Origin: Adiantum capillus-veneris
Lineage: Eukaryota > Streptophyta > Polypodiopsida > Polypodiales > Pteridaceae
Length of the DNA stretch: 60,000 bases
Reading direction: 5' to 3'
Assembly: GCA_014529385.2 (NCBI GenBank)
Contig: CM043959.1
Span: 60,712,253 to 60,772,252, forward strand
Below are positions 44,920 to 57,268 of this stretch, piece after piece. The translations under genes and the position numbers were made by a program. Numbering within the stretch: the first letter of the stretch is position 1; the number at the start of each line of letters is the position of its first letter. Below the pieces are notes generated by a model. The model was not told the DNA's origin. It did not search any database and worked only from the letters and a program-made list of their open reading frames with translations.

Positions 44920-47529
44920 TGAGGTCCCTGCCCCTTTTTGAGAGGAGCGGAGTACCTTTGATAGGTCTCTAATTCTGAAAAAGAAAAACCAACGGACATT
45001 GCCTTAGCTACTACGTAGCCACGGGCATGAACCTCTAGTGAAGGATTGATCCTATCTCGCTATGGCGGAGCGTGACCACCATAACTCTATCTAAAAACTA
45101 TCTATAATCAATTATACCTAAAAGTATAAATCTTAGAGTAATCAACCTGTGCGCTTTTTTCTCCATGTTTCAGAAGCACAGCCGCCAAGGTTTGTCTCTT
45201 TTAAGATTTATGACTTAAAAAAATAATTTCTAGCGTTGGAAAGTTACCCGACTCATCGGGTCCACCCGTCCATAGAATGATACCGTCGGGGTATCATTCT
45301 CCCACTTTCCACACCACACTCACCCTTCTTTTGTTATCTAATTACTATCACATTGTTTAAACATACCCGTTCCTTTTCTTTATTTATGATACTGGTTCGT
45401 TCAAACAGTATTACAAACAATAGTCAAACAAGAAGTCGTCCAATTTTAAATCAACAATCCTCAGATTAGGTTCACTCAAGAATCTCTACGCGCGCTATTA
45501 TATCCGATCGGTGTATACATTGTTTTTAAAAACCCTTGTCCTCATGAGTGTCCCATACTACTCGACAAGTACTCGTTGTGCTAATCTGGACATACTCCTG
45601 CCACATCAACAACGGTGCCAATCTAGGCGTCATCCTCACGCCACGGAAAAACAAAACTGTAGTATCTAGCTGGGCTAATCTGGGTGTATTCCCACCACAA
45701 CATCAACGCTGCCATCCTGGGCGTCATCTCATGCTTCGGCAATTGCCACATAATACCAGCGCTAATAAGTAGAGAGAGACTTGAGAGAAACCATACCGAA
45801 GGTTTTGGACAAACATTCTTTCCTATAGCAACCAGTTTAATCAGACATTCTTTCCTACTTGTCAAACATATGCCGAATTTCTTGGGATTAAGCCCCTTGG
45901 TTTCGGTCCGTGTTTTCTTTTCATAAGGTAAATAATATATTCTTATGGTCTCGCATATGCAATGATGCATAACTTGAACTGCAATACTAACCTGTACCAT
46001 AGCTCCGATTGATGGAGACATAACATGTTCCGCAGGAGTTCCACCGTCACTTGTACCAGCTTCATGATCATTAGCGCATTGAGTTCGAGCACGCTTTGGA
46101 GGCATTTTTTTGTACTACACTTATATTATATACTTAGAACTTTAAATTGGTCAATTTCCCTAGTAATCTCCTTGTTTCCAAAGAGAGTCTGTAATTTGAA
46201 CCCTTGCCAACTCGGATTCACACTTAGTGTTGTTGTTCTACATCTAATTTCTATACATCAAATATTTGCTAATCGTAATTAATCAAAAATTAAGTGTGTA
46301 AACTGTGAGTGAAAGTTTAGGAATGCATTACTTTTATGCTTCACATTTCTAATCCAATTCTAACTTCAATTTCTATACTTCAACCAAATCAATTTTTAGG
46401 ATTATTCAAAATTCTACTTAATCTAATTGACAATAAAATTGGTGAATGAGAATTTCATCATGTATAATAAGAATATGATGAGTTCTCTTATGTATTAACT
46501 ATCTTCAAGTTAGTAGTGAAGATGTACTAACTAGAGAGAGTAGGTATACTTAAAGAGATTAGAGTAAGAGATAGCACGCACACACACATATCCTTCTTAA
46601 AGCTAATTGAATCTTACTAATCTATTAGGGAAATTAGAGTAAGAGATAGCACACATACACACATATCCTTCTTAAAACTAATAGAATCTTACTATCTATT
46701 AGAGAGATTAGAGTAAGAGATAGCACACACACATCATTCCTAAAGTTAATTGAATGCTTAATTAATACGCACCTTATTAGTCCACTAGAGTTTTTGCTCT
46801 CTTAGTGGTTTGTATACGCCTTCTCTCTAAGAGAAGTGGCAGCACTTCGTGAGTGCTATAGAGGCAATCTCTATGACTAAAGTGCGAGCATGGATGCTCT
46901 ATTTATAGCAGAAAAGAAAACGTCCGATTTTTTTTTCCAAAAAAAAAATAAAACTTTTAAAAACTTTTTTATTATAAAAAAATAAATAAAAATTCCCCTC
47001 AAAAATCATATCCGCGTTTTTGGTACCGTTGCGGTACCCATCAACTTGACCACTTTGTCATTATCATCAAAAGATAAGGCCACATAGCCCCCCCTCATTA
47101 AGATTAGTCAAGACTAGCCTCTCCTTTTCATGTGACAGTGTGTCCCACTTTGTTTCCTCCTGTGTGAGTCCAAGTGAGTCCATGTGCCTTCATTTGTCAT
47201 CTCTGTGTATTCTTTTGTCTTTATAATTATTTTAGTTATTTCCTTAATGATAATTTACTTTACATTTTTAAGCTAAACTTTACGGTCTTATATTGACTTT
47301 ACAGCAGTAAAAGAAAATTCTACAATCGGTAAATAAGTCTTACAATAAGTTAATTAGTGATTCATATAGCTAAACATGTCAAAATTTTGTAGGGTAAATT
47401 TTAAATTCTAGGTTTTCTCAGCCTACGATTCATAATTTAAACTCGAATATCTTAAATAATGAGTGATGGTTAAAGAAAATTCAAATGCGTAATAGAACTT
47501 GTGTGAAAATTGAAAGTAGAGACCTTACA
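44920..47529 (-). repeat. 5' LTR of the minus-strand chromovirus (~2610 bp)
   Basis: Minus-strand start TGTAAGGTC and end GGGACCTCA. A TATA box (GCTATAAATAGAGC) lies at about 46898-46911. Downstream is a tandem repeat of ~75 bp (46555-46765). An open stretch at 46105-45623 starts MPPKRARTQC, which looks like a gag start but lies inside the LTR by this reading. The left border is set by the primer site. Confidence 0.6.
46555..46765 (-). repeat. Tandem repeat, about three units of ~75 bp
   Basis: The unit GATTAGAGTAAGAGATAGCAC, CACACATATCCTTCTTAAA, ctaattgaatcttact is seen three times with small changes. It lies shortly downstream of the LTR TATA box, so it would be in the leader of the transcript. 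Confidence 0.85.
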
Positions 47530-49240
47530 TTGGGTGAGACATTTTACAAGGAGCATGAAATATTTTTGCTAGAAGGACATGAGCTATGTGGACCAAATGT
47601 ATGTAAATACAACATGTACTTGTTGAAGGCCAGTGATTTGAAGAACATGTGGCAAGAGATGGGAGATTTCATGCCACCTATCATGAAAAGAATCTCTATT
47701 TTTCATGACCTCCCATATTGGAATGACTTACTTATCAATCATTTGCTTGATCCAATGAATCTTTTTAACAATGTGGGAGAGATTCTATGGAAGACCATTA
47801 CTGGAAAAAGGGATAGCAAGGCCCAAAGAGACCATTACTCAAAAAAGAGATATCAAGGCCCAAAGAGATGACCTACAATATGAGGGACAAATGCCAGAGA
47901 TGTGGGCTTGACTTAAGTCCAATGGAAAGTATGCTATTCCAAAAGCTCAAAGTGTTTTGAGTTGTGCAAAGGAGGAATAACCAAAGAAGACCATATCTTC
48001 ATTCAAGACTCTTCCTGGGTGCATGCGATGTTTGAAAACAACTTTTACTAGAGATGACAATCTGAGTGGTTTTTACAATTTATCTTAACTAGAGATTTCC
48101 TGCCTGATAGATGACGTTAGAAATATAATTTATAAGATTAGTGAGTTAGTGTGTTGGATTTCATCAAAAGAGATAAGAAAAGAGCATATATGCAGCTTGC
48201 TTAAATGCTATAGAGGCAACACGTATGGAGGAGAAGTATTTTCCAACAACATTCTTATTACTTGTTTATGTGGTTAATAAAGTTGCAATTATTGGGACAA
48301 ATCTCATGCAATTCAAGCGCAATCGTACCCCTAGAAACTTTTTGTTTTGTAGATCATCTGCAAAATTGCCAAACTTTCCTACATGGCACTGGCTAGATAC
48401 AATAGTTTTAGAGGGAAAAAAAATGGATTATTGATTACTAAAGAAGAAGAGGATATGTCAACAGGTTGCAACTGGCATGTAAACATTTTGACTGCTTCTT
48501 ATTGTGATCCATGTGATAACATTTCTCTAGTAAGATTGATCTTGTTTTATGTGTTTGTAGTATCACAAATACAAATCATTTTGGTTGTATGGACAACACT
48601 TTAGAGTGCAATGGATCGACAAATAAAGGGTCACCTACAATTGTTGTGTTAGGGAAAGCTTTGTTCGAGAAATTTGGAGTAGTGCTACGGATGACAACAC
48701 AAAGATTGTCTAGCTTGAATACTTTTGCTACATCCAACACATCTTGAAAACTAGCTTTAAAAAGTTTGATATTTCTATTTTTGATGTAGAGTGCTTCAAA
48801 GTTATTACTAGTGGTCCCAACCAATGCAACTATGAGCAAAGATAAGAGTGGACTAATTCAAGTGACTCTAAGGAGGTGTGGATAGATTATCATGATAAAT
48901 TTTTACTTCTGCAACACTACCAGCAGGTTGTGTTTATCATCCACTATGGGATAGAAAAGATATAGATGATTTGACTAAGCCGCGCTAGCTATTTTTTGTT
49001 CAAGTTGCTTCACAGAGCAAATAAGTGTGTGAGGGATTGGAGGTTCCTACAAAGAGACATATGCAAAAGGTACAAGATTTACGGATGATGTGGACAAGGA
49101 TATTGAGCTTGAAGTTGGTGCTCTTACTGAGAAGATGCTTGAACCTAGAGATGAGCGATCAAATACTAAGATAGATATAGTGATGGATGTAGGAGTGGAG
49201 TTTGATGACAAAGATGCAAAAGTTTAGATTTAGATAGATG
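47530..49240 (+). pseudogene. tnp2/CACTA-like transposase, C-terminal remnant
   Basis: The open stretch to 47871 has HDLPYWNDLLINHLLDPMNLFNNVGEILW and ITGKRDSKAQRD. This corresponds to the LPYW-(10)-H-x-D-x-MH-x-x-x-NV block of plant tnp2 (En/Spm, CACTA) transposases. A later frame at 48225 gives MEEKYFPTTFLLLVYVVNKVAI, matching the FPP-x-F(6)-H-L-V region of the domain that follows. Between and after are many stops and frame changes. It begins exactly at the border of the chromovirus LTR, which was therefore inserted into it. The N-terminal half is missing. No terminal inverted repeats were seen. Confidence 0.65.
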
Positions 49241-51428
49241 TTTTTCGTGCATCAGCTCTCATAGAACATGAGAGATTGACTAGTGATTTTTGTTAAGAAC
49301 TCTCTTACAATATCTACTTACGATTGTTGGATTTTAATTATTGTCCAACTAAATAGATAGTGATTTGTATTTCTTAAGTTGCTCATTTATGGTTAAGTGA
49401 ATTAACATATTGTATAAGTTATTTCAAATTAGTTTTTGTAGCCATGGCCAATAGTGATTTGTATTGCAAATTCTTTTTTTGTTATTTTACATTTCTTAAG
49501 CTGCTCATTTATGGTTAAGTAAATGAACGTATTGTATACCTTCTTTTTTTAAATTAGTGTTTGCATCCATGGCCGATGACAAAGAGCCATATTCTCCAAG
49601 CTTCAATTTTCTTATTACTCCAACCAACATGTCACTCGAGCAAATGGGTGCATTTTTTTTCACACTTTACACCTGTGTAGTGTGCATCTTGTGGGGGTCG
49701 CTTATAAATTATGTGACTATCATGTGATCGTAGCAGAAGGGTTGCTAATTTTCTTTTTTCCTCACATTTTTACATATAGAAAGATACCATAAAATGGAAT
49801 TGGAAAAAAAGAACTTACACATTGAATGAAAAGGGTGTATTTTAGTCATGCCCTGATGTATCAAGATATCATTGGTCACACTTCAGTAAATCAATTCTTT
49901 GAAAGTCTAGGATCCTCGTTCACCTTTTCCCTTCCATCATCCCCCTTTGCCGTACCATAAAATGGAATTGGAAAAAAAGAACTTACACATTGAATAAGAA
50001 AAGGGTGTATTTTAGTCATGCCCTGATGTATCAAGATATCATTGGTCACACTTCAGTAAATCAATTCTTTGAAAGTCTAGGATCCTCGTTCACCTTTTTC
50101 CCATCTTCACCCAATAAGCATGTTTTTGGTGGCTTTTATACCCCATGTTATCAATGAACAAAGTTCTAAAACCATAGTACTTCATTGTAACTGGCATTGA
50201 GATTATTGTTATGGAAGTGTTCATATACCAATGATCATGTTCATCATTTTTATAGAACCCAGCCATCATTTTTTGTGTTTTGTTCATTCATGATAGTGTA
50301 TGAATTCTTTATCATATTTTCTCTTGCACGTATTTATTTATAGATTTCTTGAATGCTCAAAATGAATACACATTGGTCAGCCGGACATAAATGGCCATAG
50401 CTCATAAAGAGCACTTGAATAATAAAATATACATAAATGTGATATCCTTTGGCATAACCCATAGCTCGATCATGCTTTTTCCACTTTTAACCTACATTAA
50501 AATAATTATATATCAATTTTCATTACATGAGTAGCCACTTTGGAGTCCAACCCCATTGGTATATAAGAGTTTTTTTTTCATTCCAATGGTATGAGGCCCA
50601 TTGTGGACATTTTCATGTTTTCATGTGGCATTCCGATAGCTTTTACTATTATTTCAATTGATTTGAACTAATTGTGAATGCTTCTCATTCTAATCTTTAA
50701 AAAACTATCATAGTGGATTTGGGCTTTGTAAGGATGATCTCTTAGCACATGGAGAACAACCTAGAGATATTGAATGCCTCTAAATGTGCATCTCATGTGG
50801 AAAACATCAAGACATTGATACATGAGAATAATGCATAAAACTTCTAAAGCTAATTTTGGATATGAAGATTGGATTGTATTTGGAATATTTACAAAATATA
50901 TCACATACAATGAAGAAAATGACTTAACTTGAAACATGCATGAAAAATATCACAATTAATCCTTCACAACAATCCTATTGTAAATAAAATTAGTATGGAT
51001 TAAGTATTTGCAACTCTACTACAAGCCCAATAGAGGAGAGACAAAAGTGAGACATCTTGCCCCTACAGGTCTCTACAAACATTGCATATCAAAAAAATAG
51101 AAGAAATTAAAGGATTTAAACTTCTCTCCACTTGGGAATCTACCACTAGAAGAGGATCTCTACACTCACTCACACAAATTCAAGGTCTGAAAAGGGTCAA
51201 AAGGGTGAAAGTAGTGTCTAGAGAGACTAGGACACTAGAGGTTACTAGAGACTAAAAAAGGAACCACCCCCGCTTAACTTAGAATCAAAGCTTGCTCCAT
51301 CCCACTTCACAACCCCTTTGATGTACTTCAACAAAAAAAAATCCCCTAACTGAGGTGGTCCTCCGGATTCTCTTGGAGTTAGAGACCGAGAGATTGGTGG
51401 AGGTTGAGGAATTTGTCCCGCTCTCCCA
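49241..51428. other. No gene recognised; contains a 168-bp tandem duplication
   Basis: AT-rich sequence with no convincing ORF. A Gly-poor leader-like stretch from 51240 directly precedes the LINE fragment and may be part of it. Confidence 0.5.
49786..50100. repeat. 168-bp direct tandem duplication
   Basis: ACCATAAAATGGAATTGG at 49786 recurs at 49954. The copies stay almost identical through TTGAAAGTCTAGGATCC and CGTTCACCTTTT, differing by a 2-base insertion and a few changes. This indicates a recent duplication. Confidence 0.9.
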
Positions 51429-52690
51429 ATGATGGAAGTTCTAGCTACCCAATCTTGGAACATGAAAGGTTTGAAGACATGGAAGAAACACGCCCTATTT
51501 TGGGAGAAAATTAGAAAGAATAAGGAAGTTAATTGCTTGGCCATCCAAGAATATCATTTGGATGCTTGCAGCAACAAAAGAAAAGAGGCATTGGGGAAGA
51601 AGTTGGTATTCTATGGAGAGGGAGTGGTTGAGTTCATTGGCGTCATCTCTATTGTAGACAAGGACTTGGATCCCAAAGTGGTAAAGTTCAATCATCCCTC
51701 TAGGAGAGTCCTAGGAGTGGGAGTCATCTGGTCAAGTCAACATATCACCATAGTAAACATATATGGCCCTTCCAACGCCAAGGTCAGAGCCGAATTGTGG
51801 ATACACCTCAGGGATTCCCCTATCAAAGGGGAGTGGCTTCTAATAGCCGATTTTAATATGGTGGAAAAAAGCAAGGACAAAACAAGATCAACCAGTCTAT
51901 TGGCAGGTTCTGAAAAAACTAAATGGTTGGGTCTCTGTGAGAAATTGGCTATGATGGAGCTATGGGAGGTGGGCCCCTGGAACATACACCAGCCTTTAGT
52001 ATGCCCGCACGGCTTCTCTGCATGACATATGCTAATGCTCTCACCAAGCTGATTGGATCCCGCCACTACTTGAAATGAACGTGTTGACAACAAAGAGACT
52101 GTCAGACCATCTTCCTTTACACATGCAGGTCCCGAGAGGGAGTAGGAAGTTGTTGGTTACTTGGGCACACCTGCTTAAAGACCCTCTATTTAGAAGGCAT
52201 ACTAAGAAAGATTTGAGTAAACTCAATGAGGATATTGGTTTAGTAAAACCTAAAGCTTGGGACCTCTTTGCTCATAGCATACAAAAAGTGATGAAAAGTT
52301 CGGGCCATCGGATGAAAAAGGCATGAGAAGAGCATTGGAAATTAGGGACATATATGAACTTATGAAAATGTTTGTCAACAACTTCTCAAAAAGAGGTATA
52401 AAACATGACACACTCTCTATGATCCATCAATTTAAGGAATAGCTAGGGAAAATTTTAAGGGGGTATCTTTGCAAATGAGACAATATGTTGAAAGATGTAT
52501 CGAAGCTGAATTGCTAGCAAAAGAGAGAATGGTGTCAAGATTTATTGAGGTCTTGACAATTTAACACCCGATTATACAATCCCAAAAAAGAACATCTAGC
52601 TAAGAAAGAAAATGGGCTCAAAGTACATGCACCAATAGATGACAGAGGCATCAAAGGAACTCAAATAGTGCATGCCCCTCCAAAACACAC
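51429..52690 (+). pseudogene. L1-like LINE ORF2 endonuclease fragment
   Basis: The stretch begins with WNMKGLKTWKK and CLAIQEYHLD (the Gln-Glu of APE endonucleases). Next are VTIVNIYGPS-like ITIVNIYGPS and WLLIADFNMVEKSKDKT (the GDFN motif with Gly changed to Ala), then KLAMMELWE. After a frame change near 52020, KRLSDHLPLHM supplies the SDH motif. Degraded downstream sequence continues to about 52690 and stops before any reverse transcriptase. The protein would nick the target site for insertion. Confidence 0.75.
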
Positions 52691-52959
52691 TACACCTTAA
52701 GTTCCATGTCAAGGATGACATGAATTCAGAGGGGGTAGTGTTGTGGCAGATGCCAATTCAAAGTAAGAAAAATTAGCCACCCCAACATTTGTGGGAATTC
52801 TATCTAAAGATATATATTTTTGTATTTTTTTCATATCGAATATCCTTTTTAGCGAGTCATGAAAACATATCATTTTGATGTAAATATGTGTTTGTGACAT
52901 AAATATCTCTTGATTTTTCAACCTAAGTCAAGTTTTGTTCACCCAACCCTAGGTATAAA
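52691..52959. other. No feature recognised
   Basis: AT-rich stretch between the LINE fragment and the Ty3 gag remnant, with no ORF or repeat I can support. Confidence 0.5.
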
Positions 52960-53572
52960 CAACTATTTTGTTCCTTACTAAACGGAATGGTATTCACCAG
53001 GTTCATCAAACTTCAGATGTGGTCAAGGCACTACAAACTAGCTTGACACATGAAAGCAAAGCCTATAAATGGTGGATGTCGTTGAAGGAGAGGGGCATTT
53101 TATTGTGCATATGGGCTGATTTTAAGGATGTGTTAAGAAAATAATTTCTTCCTACTAATGAGAAGGATGGAAATTGGACACCATGGGACAAGGGTTATAA
53201 GCAGTAGAATAAGGCATTGCTTGACTATATCTTGCATTATGAAGATATCATCCTCAAACTAGAGGGTTTACTAATTACTTCCAATAGGTACAAAGTTTTA
53301 TCCGTGGGTTAACTCTTGAGCTTAAGAAGCATGTTAAAACCCAAGATCCCAAAACGCTTGAGAAAGCTACAATGTAAGCACATAATCAAGACAATCTTGA
53401 TGATGAATCATTGCATAACACACATAAGTTTAATAGTTTGCATACACATGCATCTCATAGTAATAATCAAGCACATAACAAAAATTGATGTAGCCTCATC
53501 TGATGTGTTCAAGAAGGATAAGAGTCCTAGAGGACATCTTTCAGTTGAGAACTTTGAAAAAAAGGAGGAAAA
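52960..53572 (+). pseudogene. Ty3 gag remnant (left part), split by copia insertion
   Basis: Degraded gag pattern: LTHESKAYKWWMSLKERGI, WADFKDVLRK, then further helical segments and a Glu/Lys-rich stretch (FEKKEEN) just before the copia element. Several stops. The reading continues on the other side of the copia element into a zinc-knuckle-like segment, so the copia landed in this gag. Confidence 0.65.
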
Positions 53573-53805
53573 TGTTGCAATTGGCATTAGGGTTGTAGAG
53601 AAACGCACACAGCTTGGAGAAGACGAAGGAAGCTCAAGGCACACAATAGAGAGTGTGTTTATTAATGTGCTATGGAAAGATAGATAGCCCTAGAGTGATG
53701 GGCGTATATACAATGCTCGGGGGAAAAAACCTCCTAAAGAGGGAAAAAATGCCCCGGCAGTCCTAGTGTGTTCACACACATCACTACCACATGTATATGG
53801 TAACA
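53573..53805 (-). repeat. Copia 3' LTR
   Basis: Matches the 5' LTR from GGTAACA inwards (CATGTATAT, CCTCCTAAAGAGG, CAATGCTCGGGGG). The inner end reads GGCATTAGGG where the 5' copy has GTCAGAATTAGGG. Confidence 0.85.
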
Positions 53806-54660
53806 AATCCCCGCTGGAGTGATGCGGTGAACGAGAGATAGCACATGAGTAAAGAGAAGTGCCATGCTTTGAGGACATGATCAGTCCACAAAGGGGAGTA
53901 AGGCCAAAGCTTTGCAAAAAGCTTCAAGCTTCTCACGAGACAATGCCTTTGTGAAAAATCTGCTAGGTTGTCTTGTGTTGGCACATAAGCCAAGCTGATA
54001 TCTCCTGCTGAGAGCCTCTCCCTAACATAGTGGTAATGCACCTCAATGTTCTTTGTGTTAGCATGAAAAACTGGGTTCCTTGCAACTGCCAATGCGTTGT
54101 GACTGTTAGTTTAGATAGTGTTGACATTGTCCTGTCCAACACCCAAATCAACCATAAGGCGTATGAGCCATACACACTCAACCGTAGCTGTGAAGACTGC
54201 CCTCTACTTAGCCTCACAACTCGAAGTGGCCACAGTAGGTTGCTGCTTGCTCAACCATGATATACATGAACTGCCAAGCATGAAAGGAAAACCACTTGTG
54301 GACACTCGCGTGTCCAAACAACCAACCCAATTTGAGTCCGAAAAAGCATGTAAATATGGCGGCAATGATCCCCCCTTGGGATAAAACAAGCCAAGATGTA
54401 AAGTGCCACTAAGGTAGCGAACAATCCTCTTGACATCATGCCAATGCTTAGACCCTGCGCTATGCATAAATCTTCTGACCTGTGAGACTGCAAACTGAAT
54501 ATCTTGCCTCGTGTTGCATAGATAAATGAGGCATCCAGTAGCAGTTTGGTAAAGAGTGACATCTGCAAGATCACCAGCGTCATGTAGACTCAATTTTAAA
54601 CCTGTTTCCATGGCAGTGGCAATAGGTTTGCAATCCTCAAGTCCAAACTTACATAGCAAT
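53806..54660 (-). pseudogene. Copia RNase H region
   Basis: Contains TAMETGLKLSLHDAGDL, VSQVRRFMHSAGSKHW, VKRIVRYLSGTLHLGL, LHAFSDSNWVGCLDTRVSTSG (catalytic Asp-containing SDSDWAG-type block), SWLSKQQPTVATSSCEAK and, in another frame, EVHYHYVRERLSAGDISLAYVPT near the end. These are standard copia RNase H blocks in order. Two frame changes split it. Confidence 0.85.
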
Positions 54661-54706
54661 GTCTATGTAACTTTTTTGACACATGGCAATACCACCATCA
54701 CACTGC

Positions 54707-55620
54707 TTAAACTGTATGCCCAAGTAATGATGCAACAACCCCATCTTTCATCTTGAGAGTAACATTCAAATCAGCCTTAAATTCAGCAATATGTCTCTCA
54801 TTTGGTCTAGTGATCATCAAATCATCTACATAAATAACCACAATGAGAAGTACATCACCCTCACGCTTTACATACAATGTGCTTTCTGTTGGGCTGTAAC
54901 AAAAGCCTTGTTTGACCAAATGAGTGTCAGCTTTCTCATACCAAGCACGAAGAGATTTCTTCAACCCATACAAAGCCTTGTTACATTTGCACACTTTGTC
55001 CTCTTGTCCTTTCTTGACAAAACCGCGAGGCTGTGTTACCTAAACTTCCTCAAATATGTCACCATTTAAGAAATCAGTAACAATGTCTCATTGATGTACA
55101 TCCCAACCAAAATGAGATACCAATGCACATAGAAAATGCACAGTAGTCATACGACAAGTGTGATCAAAAGTCTCTTCATAATATATGCCTTTTTGTCGTG
55201 CATAACCCTTTGCAACAAGTCAAGCCTTATGGCGATCGATCTCACCATCCGGCTTGTGTTTCAACTTGTAAACCCACTTCATACCAATGGCCTTTTTGCC
55301 AGGAGCCAAATCACATAAAGGCCATGTGTCATTTTCTATAAGTGCATCATATTCTGATTACATGACAGCCATCCAATTTTTTGAATTTTGTGCTTCATCA
55401 GAAGACAGAGGTTCCTCAACATCATGTAAGCCAGACACAGCCAAAACATAACAATCTGATGCATAAGATGCATGAGATACTGAATGAGTACGACTAGACA
55501 AAGGTGCATCCAATTTACTGTCACGCAAAGTGTGCACCAGCCATTTTGGCATACCTCTAGCCTGCTCAATTTCAACCCTTTCCTCATCAAGTACATCATG
55601 TACATCGGCATCAGTAATAA
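54707..55620 (-). pseudogene. Copia reverse transcriptase
   Basis: The C-terminal half is open at 54994-54707 with NKALYGLKKSLRAWYEK and VVIYVDDLMI (the YVDD active site). Degraded N-terminal blocks (NWMAVM, KARLVAKGYA-like and TAFLNGD-like segments) lie between 55400 and 55000 in other frames. Stops make it inactive. Confidence 0.85.
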
Positions 55621-55626
55621 GCTGAT

Positions 55627-56572
55627 CTATAACATTTTGAAGACCCTCATAGGCTGTACATTCACCTCATTGGAATTTACTTTCAAACTTCCACCACTGA
55701 AAAGAGGCAACAAAGTGTCATAAATGTCATGTGAGCTTACAGTACTGTCTCTAGTACATGACAGCAAGGGCTGAATAGAATCTTCCACAAACACTACATC
55801 CCGTGAAACCAAAATACACTTTGTTTGTGGATGATACAACCTGTAACCTTTGCTTTTAGCACTATACCCAACAAAAATACATTTGACAACCTTATCATCC
55901 AATTTTTTGTGCTGCACTTGAGGCACTAAACTATAATCCAAACAACACGCATGTGCTTAATACATGGCTTTCTATCATGCCATGCTTCATATGGAGTCAT
56001 AGACTGCAACACTTTTGTAAGACACCTGTTGAGTACATAAGTGGCACACATGACAGCCTCGAGGCAAAACAAATGTGGTAAAGATTGACTCTTGACCATA
56101 CATCTTGACATTTCTATAAGAGACCTGTTTTTCCTCTCAGCAACGCCATTTTGCTGAGGTGTATACGAAACTATACATTGGTGTTTTATCCCACGACTAG
56201 ATAGAAATGAATTAAATTCATGAGACATATACTCCCCCCCTCGATCGCAATAGAGGGTACCCATAGTATATTTCAAGACATTTTCAACCATAGACAAATA
56301 AATTTGAAGCACATAAAAACTTCGGACTTTTCTTTAAGAGGAAATACCCTTGCATGCCTGGAGTAATCGTCAATGAAAGTAACGAAGTATAGGTAATTGC
56401 CCAAGGACGGAGTTTGCATGGGCCCACAAACATCACTATGCACAAGCTGCAATCTGCATGTGGCCCTAACTAAACCATCCTTTGGAAACTTAGAATGTTG
56501 CATTTTACCCAAAATACAGCCTTCACAAACATGTTTAATAGGTGCTTCAAGAGGTGGCAAAGAAGCAACCAT
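55627..56572 (-). pseudogene. Copia integrase core and C-terminus
   Basis: CEGCILGKMQHSKF is the end of the HHCC finger. The core has HSDVCGPM, then YCDRGGEYMSHEF and PQQNGVAERKNR, so the D, D and E residues are all present. LDDKVVKCIFVGYSAKSKGYRLYHP and VSRDVVF mark the C-terminal GKGY-type region. Frame changes occur at 56273-56312 and near 55930. Confidence 0.9.
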
Positions 56573-56581
56573 ATCAGATTT

Positions 56582-56794
56582 CTACAAACACAGCAAACTG
56601 GAAAAATTCGGATGCCCAGAACGTGCATGCCAAAGTTTTGCATCTGAAATAGCCCTTGAATCTGAAACTACATTTGCAAAAATCTTTCCACATTTTTCAT
56701 ACAAAGTGATCTTATACAGTCCACGACACAAAAGGCCAGATGCAAGAATTTCATCACCAAAATTGAGATCATGAAATGTACATCTGTCATCCAC
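56582..56794 (-). pseudogene. Copia gag-pre-integrase segment
   Basis: LASGLLCRGLYKITLY and AKLWHARSGHPNFSSL, the pre-integrase block with the His of the HHCC finger. It sits between protease and integrase as expected. Confidence 0.85.
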
Positions 56795-56816
56795 AAATTT
56801 AACTACAAGTCCAAGT

Positions 56817-57251
56817 CTAGCAAGTGGGGTATAGACAAAAGATTCTTCTTGATCCCAGGTACATAAAGTGCATCAACAAGTGTGAAAGAACGACCATTTG
56901 CAACAGTATGCACAATCTTTCCAATCCCCTAAACCGGATAAGAGGCATTGTTGGCACAAGTGACTGAATTCCCATGACAGACAGACTCAAGAGACGTGAA
57001 CAATTCACAATGTGAGGTAATGTGCTTTGGAGCACCGCTGTCGAAATGCCACACATGTGAATCTGCAGCAACTGACAAGCATGCATGATGGAAAACAGGA
57101 TTGTAAGTGCACTATGACTAAAAGCCTGATCTGCATCAACATCAGCATCACACTCTCCTTTTACAAAAGACTCAACAATGGCTGCATTTTTAGTGGAACA
57201 AGCATTTGCAGTGGAACCACCCTCTTTCTTCTTAGCCTCTTTGTCCTTCAA
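56817..57251 (-). pseudogene. Copia protease region
   Basis: Position between the gag zinc knuckle and the pre-integrase block marks this as protease. The active-site DSGA is only visible in a degraded form (FDSGAPKH-like reading near 57035), so the call rests mostly on order. Confidence 0.6.
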
Positions 57252-57268
57252 CTTAGGACACTACTTGA

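Larger units (their letters stand above)
41791..47529 (-). mobile_element. Ty3 chromovirus, minus strand, internally deleted
   Basis: Minus-strand order: 5' LTR (47529 to 44920), primer site (44916-44900), about 1.6 kb of unassigned internal sequence, integrase, chromodomain, then the start of the 3' LTR (41889 to 41791). That 3' LTR is cut off by the gag-only element. The two LTRs share TGTAAGGTCTCTACTTTC and the following ~80 bases. Gag, protease, RT and RNase H are not recognisable, so a large internal deletion has occurred. Confidence 0.75.
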
